DNA of 64,000 nucleotides. Source: Sulfuriferula sp. GTDB lineage: Bacteria; Pseudomonadota; Gammaproteobacteria; Burkholderiales; Sulfuriferulaceae. Where the stretch lies: positions 1 through 64,000 of the forward strand of contig JABFSE010000008.1 of NCBI GenBank assembly GCA_013140765.1, in the 5' to 3' direction. The first letter of the stretch is position 1. Each line of letters begins with the position of its first letter. Positions 63,124 through 64,000 of this stretch are shown here, one piece after another. Made by a program: the position numbers and the translations under genes. A model generated the notes under the pieces. The model did no database searches. It saw only the letters and a program-made list of their open reading frames with translations, and was not told the DNA's origin.

Positions 63124-63363
63124 ATGGCCAGTATTACCATACGCAACCTCAATGAAACAGTGAAAGCGGATTTGCGCATACTTGCCGCACAACACGGGCA
63201 TTCTATGGAAGAAGAAGCCAGGCAGATTCTACAGCGAGCTTTGGTCAATAGTCCCAATGGGCTAGGCAGTAAAATCGTGCAGCGTTTTGCAGAAATAGGT
63301 GGCGTGAACCTTGCCACGCCTGCGCGCAGCCAACCTCGTCCCAGTCCTGATTTTGCACCGTAG
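63124..63363 (+). CDS. fitA: FitA-like ribbon-helix-helix antitoxin
   Basis: MASITIRNLNETVKADLRILAAQHGHSMEEEARQILQRAL. Confidence 0.92.
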   Translation: MASITIRNLNETVKADLRILAAQHGHSMEEEARQILQRALVNSPNGLGSKIVQRFAEIGGVNLATPARSQPRPSPDFAP

Positions 63364-63370
63364 TTGACGC

Positions 63371-63799
63371 ATGATATTACTCGACACCAATGTGCTTTTC
63401 GAGCTCATGCGACCACAACCCAATGAGCACGTATTGCGTTGGATAGACCAGCATGCCAGCGCAAGTTTATGGATTAGTGCCATTACCCGTGCTGAAATAA
63501 TGTTAGGTTTGTCATTACTGCCTGACGGTAAGCGTAAACAACAGTTGATGGATATTGCAACCAACATCCTGAACGAAGATTTCGCCCATCGCTGCTTGGC
63601 TTTTGAACAATACGCCGCCGATTATTATGCAACCATCGTCGCTACCCGCACAAAACTAGGCATCCCCATAAGTGTAGAAGATGCACAAATTGCCGCTATC
63701 GCACTGACTAATTCATTCAGCATCGCCACGCGCAATGTAAAAGATTTTAATCATATCGAAGGCTTAACCATTATAGACCCATGGGGAAACACCACTTGA
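63371..63799 (+). CDS. fitB: FitB/VapC PIN-domain toxin
   Basis: MILLDTNVLFELMRPQPNEHVLRWID, ITRAEIMLGLSLLPDG, DAQIAAIALTNSFSIATRNVKDF. Confidence 0.94.
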   Translation: MILLDTNVLFELMRPQPNEHVLRWIDQHASASLWISAITRAEIMLGLSLLPDGKRKQQLMDIATNILNEDFAHRCLAFEQYAADYYATIVATRTKLGIPISVEDAQIAAIALTNSFSIATRNVKDFNHIEGLTIIDPWGNTT

Positions 63800-63947
63800 T
63801 AGCCGATACAATAATCCCCGAATACCTTAATCGCAGATCTAGCGCAGCAACATCAATCAACCGATTAATGCTGACATGGCGACGCGCAGACAACTCTTTT
63901 AATCGTCTATGTTTATCGTCAGGCAAACGTATCGTTAATGCGCTCAG
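63771..63947 (-). pseudogene. degraded ribbon-helix-helix antitoxin fragment
   Basis: Minus-strand frame LSALTIRLPDDKHRRLKELSARRHVSINRLIDVAALDLRLRYSGIIVSAIKWCFPMGL*; no ATG/GTG/TTG start, atypical C-terminus. Confidence 0.6.
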
Positions 63948-64000
63948 TGTATTATCTCCTGAGGCTGTAAAAATGCGTCGGGTGTGATAGCACTCATTGT

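Overview
The window looks like a gene-dense betaproteobacterial chromosome segment; the taxonomic call is inference from gene content and protein style only. Most of it is housekeeping: scpAB/rluB, dapA-bamC, clpB, nadC, ispDF, moaA/mobB, a long minus-strand run dusB-fis-purH-purD-tsaC-hemF-PBP-hemA-prfA-prmC, hslO, uvrD and rmuC, plus two tRNAs (Ala-GGC, Asn-GUU). Accessory content includes an iron-uptake cluster (hemP, tonB-exbBD, siderophore receptor, piuC-like, PepSY proteins), an arsJ/GAPDH pair, an RND efflux operon, four recognisable toxin-antitoxin loci (relB/yafQ, hipBA, ccdAB, fitAB) and two degraded antitoxin fragments. The best candidate for an undescribed system is a tightly overlapping three-gene, AT-richer cassette at 57697-60910, inserted between uvrD and rmuC: a small HEPN-like protein, a ParA/MinD-like ATPase with the variant P-loop KGGVGRST, and a large P-loop NTPase. 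Other observations: repeated GCCAGCC elements in three leaders of the iron cluster, a frameshifted yafQ toxin, an internally deleted sulP gene, a terminator embedded in a convergent coding sequence, and operator-like palindromes at hipBA and fitAB. No rRNA, CRISPR array or intact transposase was seen.
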